Source: Spirochaetaceae bacterium (lineage in GTDB: Bacteria > Spirochaetota > Spirochaetia > Treponematales > Breznakiellaceae). From it: DNA of 63,753 nt. The stretch is from assembly GCA_031277165.1 (NCBI GenBank), contig JAISLT010000033.1, positions 1 through 63,753 on the forward strand, written 5' to 3'. The first letter of the stretch is position 1; each line of letters starts with the position of its first letter. Position numbers and translations under genes: made by a program. The notes beneath the pieces are model-generated. The model was not told the DNA's origin. It was given only the letters and a program-made list of their open reading frames with translations, and did no database searches. Shown here in pieces: positions 61,242 through 63,753 of the stretch.

Positions 61242-62918
61242 TCAGCCTTCCAGGTGGGCCAGGGATGCGGAGATGCTGTAACAGTAGTCCCCCAATTGCT
61301 CCAGGCGGCGGACAAAATCTATAAAAAGCAGCTCGGTCTTGACGTTTTCCCCCGCTTCGATGCGTTTTCTTCCGTACTTACGGAGCTTGTTCCGGGTCTT
61401 ATTGATCCGCTCCTCCGTAAGCGCCGCCTGTTTCGCCTCCTCCGTACTGAGGGATCTTCCAAGCCGGGCCTGGACAAAATTGAGGAATTCCCCCACCAGG
61501 GCCGTATAGGGCGCCAGGGCTTTTAGGGACTTGCCGGCAAAGATCTGGTTCTTTCTGATACATCGTTCAAGAAGAAGACTTACTCCGTAACAATCATCGG
61601 TCATGTTTTCCAGATCGGCGATGATCCGCAGCAGCCGGGAAATCCGCTGTTCCGAGTGGGGGTTAAGCTGCTGCCGGGTACATTCCATTAAGAACCGGGT
61701 TAGTTCCTCCCGCATCTGGTCGGCATAGTCTTCCTTGGTCCGGAATTCTTCGGTTAATTTCTGCAGGGTCCTCTCTTTATCCGGTTCTTCCTTTAGGGTA
61801 TTTAAGATCCCACTGATCTGTTCATACATAGAAGAAACGATCCCCGCCATGTCCCGAATTTCCTTTTCTGCCCGTACTATGTTAAGTTCCGGGGTGTTTC
61901 GGAAGGTTCCCGACGTATAGGTCAGATGGTAATGTTCCCCGGGAGCGCCGGGTTTTTCTTTAATAAGCCGGCTGACCAAAAGCGCCAGGGGATTTACAAA
62001 GGGAAAAAAGACTAGGGTATTTATCATATTGAACATCGTGTGGAACATGGCCAAGTGGCTGGTGATCCCCGGTCCCGCGGGCATTCCCGGGCTTACCATG
62101 TCCACCAGGGAAAGCAGGGGATACATACAGATCACCGCCCAGATAGTACCGATGACATTAAACAGCACATGGACCAGCGCCGCCTGCTGGGCCGCAGGCC
62201 GTGCCCCGATGGCAGCCAGGGCCGCATCAATGGTGGTACCGATATTGGCCCCCAGGATCATCGCCGCGGAAAATTCATAGCCGATAAACCCCTGGTATGC
62301 CATGGTAAGAACAATCGCCGTGGACGCCGAGGATGAATGGATAATCAGGGTGATGACCATCCCTATCAGGGTTCCCAGGAGTACCGGGCCCAGGCCTTGA
62401 CCGGAGAAGGAATTGATAAATTCCAGGGTTTCGGGCCGGATCTCCGGCATGGACTTTGTCAACAGATCCAGGCCCATAAAAAGGATGCCAAAACCCAGTA
62501 TGGCGGTTCCCATGTCCCGGTGTTTCCACTTGATCATAGAAAGGGCAAAGCCTATGCCCACCGCGGGCAGGGCCAGGGCCTCTATCTTAAGGGAAAAGCC
62601 CACCAGAGAAACAATCCAGGCGGTAACGGTGGTCCCTATGTTGGCCCCCATAATTACCCCAATGGCCTGTTTTAGGGTAAGCAGCCCGGCATTTACGAAG
62701 GATACCACCATAACGGTGGTGGCCGACGAAGACTGGATAAGGGCCGTAACCCCGCAGCCGGTAAGTACCGCCGTAAAACGGTTTCCCGTCATAAAGGACA
62801 GTACCCTTTGCATGCGCTGGCCCGCCGCCTGTTGGATACCGTCGCTCATTACCTTCATACCATAAAGGAAGAGCCCTAAACTTCCGGCGATACTAAAAAA
62901 AACGCCAAGGTATTCCAT
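61242..62918 (-). CDS. Na/Pi cotransporter family protein with PhoU-like C-terminus
   Basis: A 558-residue membrane transporter. The two inverted repeats of the family each carry a Q/H-SSSA motif: ALIQSSSATTVMVVSFVNAG and LIIHSSSASTAIVLTMAYQG, with GANIGTTVTAWIVS and GANIGTTIDAALAA next to them. Residues 1-330 form the membrane part; from about 360 to the end a PhoU-like helical domain follows (ERISRLLRIIADLENMTDDC). Na+-coupled phosphate transport is likely but not certain, and would use the Na+ gradient from oadGAB. Confidence 0.93.
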   Translation of the reverse strand: MEYLGVFFSIAGSLGLFLYGMKVMSDGIQQAAGQRMQRVLSFMTGNRFTAVLTGCGVTALIQSSSATTVMVVSFVNAGLLTLKQAIGVIMGANIGTTVTAWIVSLVGFSLKIEALALPAVGIGFALSMIKWKHRDMGTAILGFGILFMGLDLLTKSMPEIRPETLEFINSFSGQGLGPVLLGTLIGMVITLIIHSSSASTAIVLTMAYQGFIGYEFSAAMILGANIGTTIDAALAAIGARPAAQQAALVHVLFNVIGTIWAVICMYPLLSLVDMVSPGMPAGPGITSHLAMFHTMFNMINTLVFFPFVNPLALLVSRLIKEKPGAPGEHYHLTYTSGTFRNTPELNIVRAEKEIRDMAGIVSSMYEQISGILNTLKEEPDKERTLQKLTEEFRTKEDYADQMREELTRFLMECTRQQLNPHSEQRISRLLRIIADLENMTDDCYGVSLLLERCIRKNQIFAGKSLKALAPYTALVGEFLNFVQARLGRSLSTEEAKQAALTEERINKTRNKLRKYGRKRIEAGENVKTELLFIDFVRRLEQLGDYCYSISASLAHLEG

Positions 62919-62954
62919 ACTTTTATATTAAATTATTTTTGATTTTTTATTAAG

Positions 62955-63527
62955 ATGCTGTTAATGTCCGGCAGTCTTTCGATTTTAGTTGTATCCGATT
63001 CCCACGGCCATTTGCCGCCCCTGCGAGCGGTCCTTCGCTGGGCCGCCGCTGCCGTCCCGCCCATTGACGCCGCGGTTTTTTTGGGGGATGGCGCCGAAGA
63101 CCCGGCCGCCGCTTCCGCCGATACGGGATTTGCCGCCCCCTGGTACAAGGTCCGGGGAAACGGCGACCTGGATTTTTCTGTCCCCGGCACCATGGTCCTG
63201 GAGGTCCCCGGCGGAACCGCCCCGCCCCGCAGATTTTTTCTGGCCCACGGTAACCGCCATGGCGTGGACCGGGGTTTCCAGGACATAGCCGCCGCCGCCG
63301 GAACCGCCGGGGCAGAAGCGGCCCTTTTTGGGCATACCCATGTACCCTTTTGCGGTATCCACCGGGGAATTTTCCTTCTAAACCCCGGCAGCATTGCCCG
63401 GCCCCGGAGCAGCGCCGGGCCCAGTTTCGCCCTCTTAAACTGCCCCGCCAGGGGCCCCCTTTCGGCATCCTTCCGGGGGTTGATTTCCCGAAACAGGGTT
63501 TTGACGGTGACGGATCTGGAACTATGA
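62955..63527 (+). CDS. Metallophosphoesterase (YfcE/MJ0936 type)
   Basis: A 190-residue phosphodiesterase. Dinuclear metal motifs run in order: VVSDSHGH, FLGDGAED, VRGNGDLD, LAHGNRHGV and LFGHTHVPF. The pattern places it in the YfcE-like small phosphodiesterases that act on nucleotide or phosphodiester substrates; its natural substrate is unknown. It has an extra Gly/Ala/Pro-rich loop near residues 40-60. M4 (62964) is an alternative start. It is divergent from the Na/Pi gene. Confidence 0.92.
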   Translation: MLLMSGSLSILVVSDSHGHLPPLRAVLRWAAAAVPPIDAAVFLGDGAEDPAAASADTGFAAPWYKVRGNGDLDFSVPGTMVLEVPGGTAPPRRFFLAHGNRHGVDRGFQDIAAAAGTAGAEAALFGHTHVPFCGIHRGIFLLNPGSIARPRSSAGPSFALLNCPARGPLSASFRGLISRNRVLTVTDLEL

Positions 63528-63673
63528 GTATCCCGCGGATACAGAAGGATGATCCTTGAACACCCAGGGCGCCGTACCATAACCGGGTTTGAAAGCCTCT
63601 AATTAGGGTCTGTCCGCAATGTTTCCCGGTGTATCCGCTTTTTGCTGCGGCCCTTTTCCGCTACACTGTCGCC

Positions 63674-63753
63674 ATGGAACAGCTTAATGTCCCGCTGGAA
63701 ATTTTTCGCACCATCGCGGTGTTCGGCGCTTTTTGGGGGGGCTTTTACCGGCT
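63674..63753 (+). CDS. Start of a gene running off the right edge
   Basis: Open frame from an ATG at 63674 to the edge, giving 26 residues (MEQLNVPLEIFRTIAVFGAF...). TACACT lies 6 bases before the ATG. Too short to assign. Confidence 0.35.
   Translation, partial: MEQLNVPLEIFRTIAVFGAFWGGFYR

Overview
The window looks like a chromosomal segment of a GC-rich, anaerobic, Treponema-like spirochaete. The support is a class I lysyl-tRNA synthetase, archaeal-type PheS/PheT, a TatT-type TRAP lipoprotein like that of Treponema pallidum, many TPR and HEAT envelope proteins with relaxed lipoboxes, a Na+-pumping oxaloacetate decarboxylase, and [FeFe]-hydrogenase maturases HydE and HydG. This fits the free-living or insect-gut treponeme group, but no rRNA is present to fix the genus. 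I saw no tRNA, rRNA, CRISPR array or recognisable transposase.

Layout. 1-4.1 kb: TRAP transporter genes tatT and dctP (dctP runs off the left edge) and a phosphohexomutase, with structured intergenic DNA. 4.1-7.7 kb: oadG-oadA-oadB. 7.8-13.1 kb: a minus-strand histidine operon hisG-hisB-hisH-hisF-hisA/I/E (a three-domain fusion) followed by deoC. hisD and hisC are not here. 13.1-14.5 kb: a lipoprotein with an HExxH motif. 14.6-19.9 kb: a hydrogenase-linked block (flavodoxin; TM1266-type regulator; an SsuABC-like ABC transporter; hydE) plus a DUF2325 gene with a palindromic promoter. 20-27.6 kb: LemA and a double-TPM membrane protein, a TPR lipoprotein, a giant acidic-repeat/TPR membrane protein and a CBM48-like secreted protein. 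27.7-29.3 kb: lysS.

29.5-33.5 kb: a compact chaperone operon, GrpE-like, HscC-type Hsp70, a TPR protein and a J-domain/TPR/SEC-C protein. The four genes overlap end to start, the Hsp70 carries a one-base homopolymer frameshift, and the J-domain has QPD instead of HPD. 33.7-37.3 kb: a HEAT protein, a DUF6485 protein, a gene remnant, an Ig-like lipoprotein, a repeat-rich intergenic stretch with a (GA)n tract, and a PTS EIIA protein. 37.4-43 kb: ahpC, hydG, a possible Cys-rich ORF, guaB and purB. 43-55.5 kb: parC, a coiled-coil membrane protein, tatD-dus, a propeller/HEAT protein, a rhomboid protease, an exported protein and a large hybrid sensor kinase with two periplasmic solute-binding domains. 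55.7-63.7 kb: pheS-pheT, a VWA protein, a YjbQ protein, a Na/Pi cotransporter, a phosphoesterase and the start of one more gene.

How the parts fit together. The window combines oxaloacetate/Na+ energetics, H2 metabolism (hydE, hydG, regulator, flavodoxin, peroxiredoxin), histidine and purine synthesis, translation enzymes and a large set of spirochaetal envelope proteins. The best candidates for something undescribed are the ABC transporter embedded in the hydrogenase-maturation operon with its two-palindrome control region, the self-contained Hsp70/GrpE/J-like operon, the HisA-HisI-HisE fusion, and a family of structured intergenic repeats, some of which resemble terminators.
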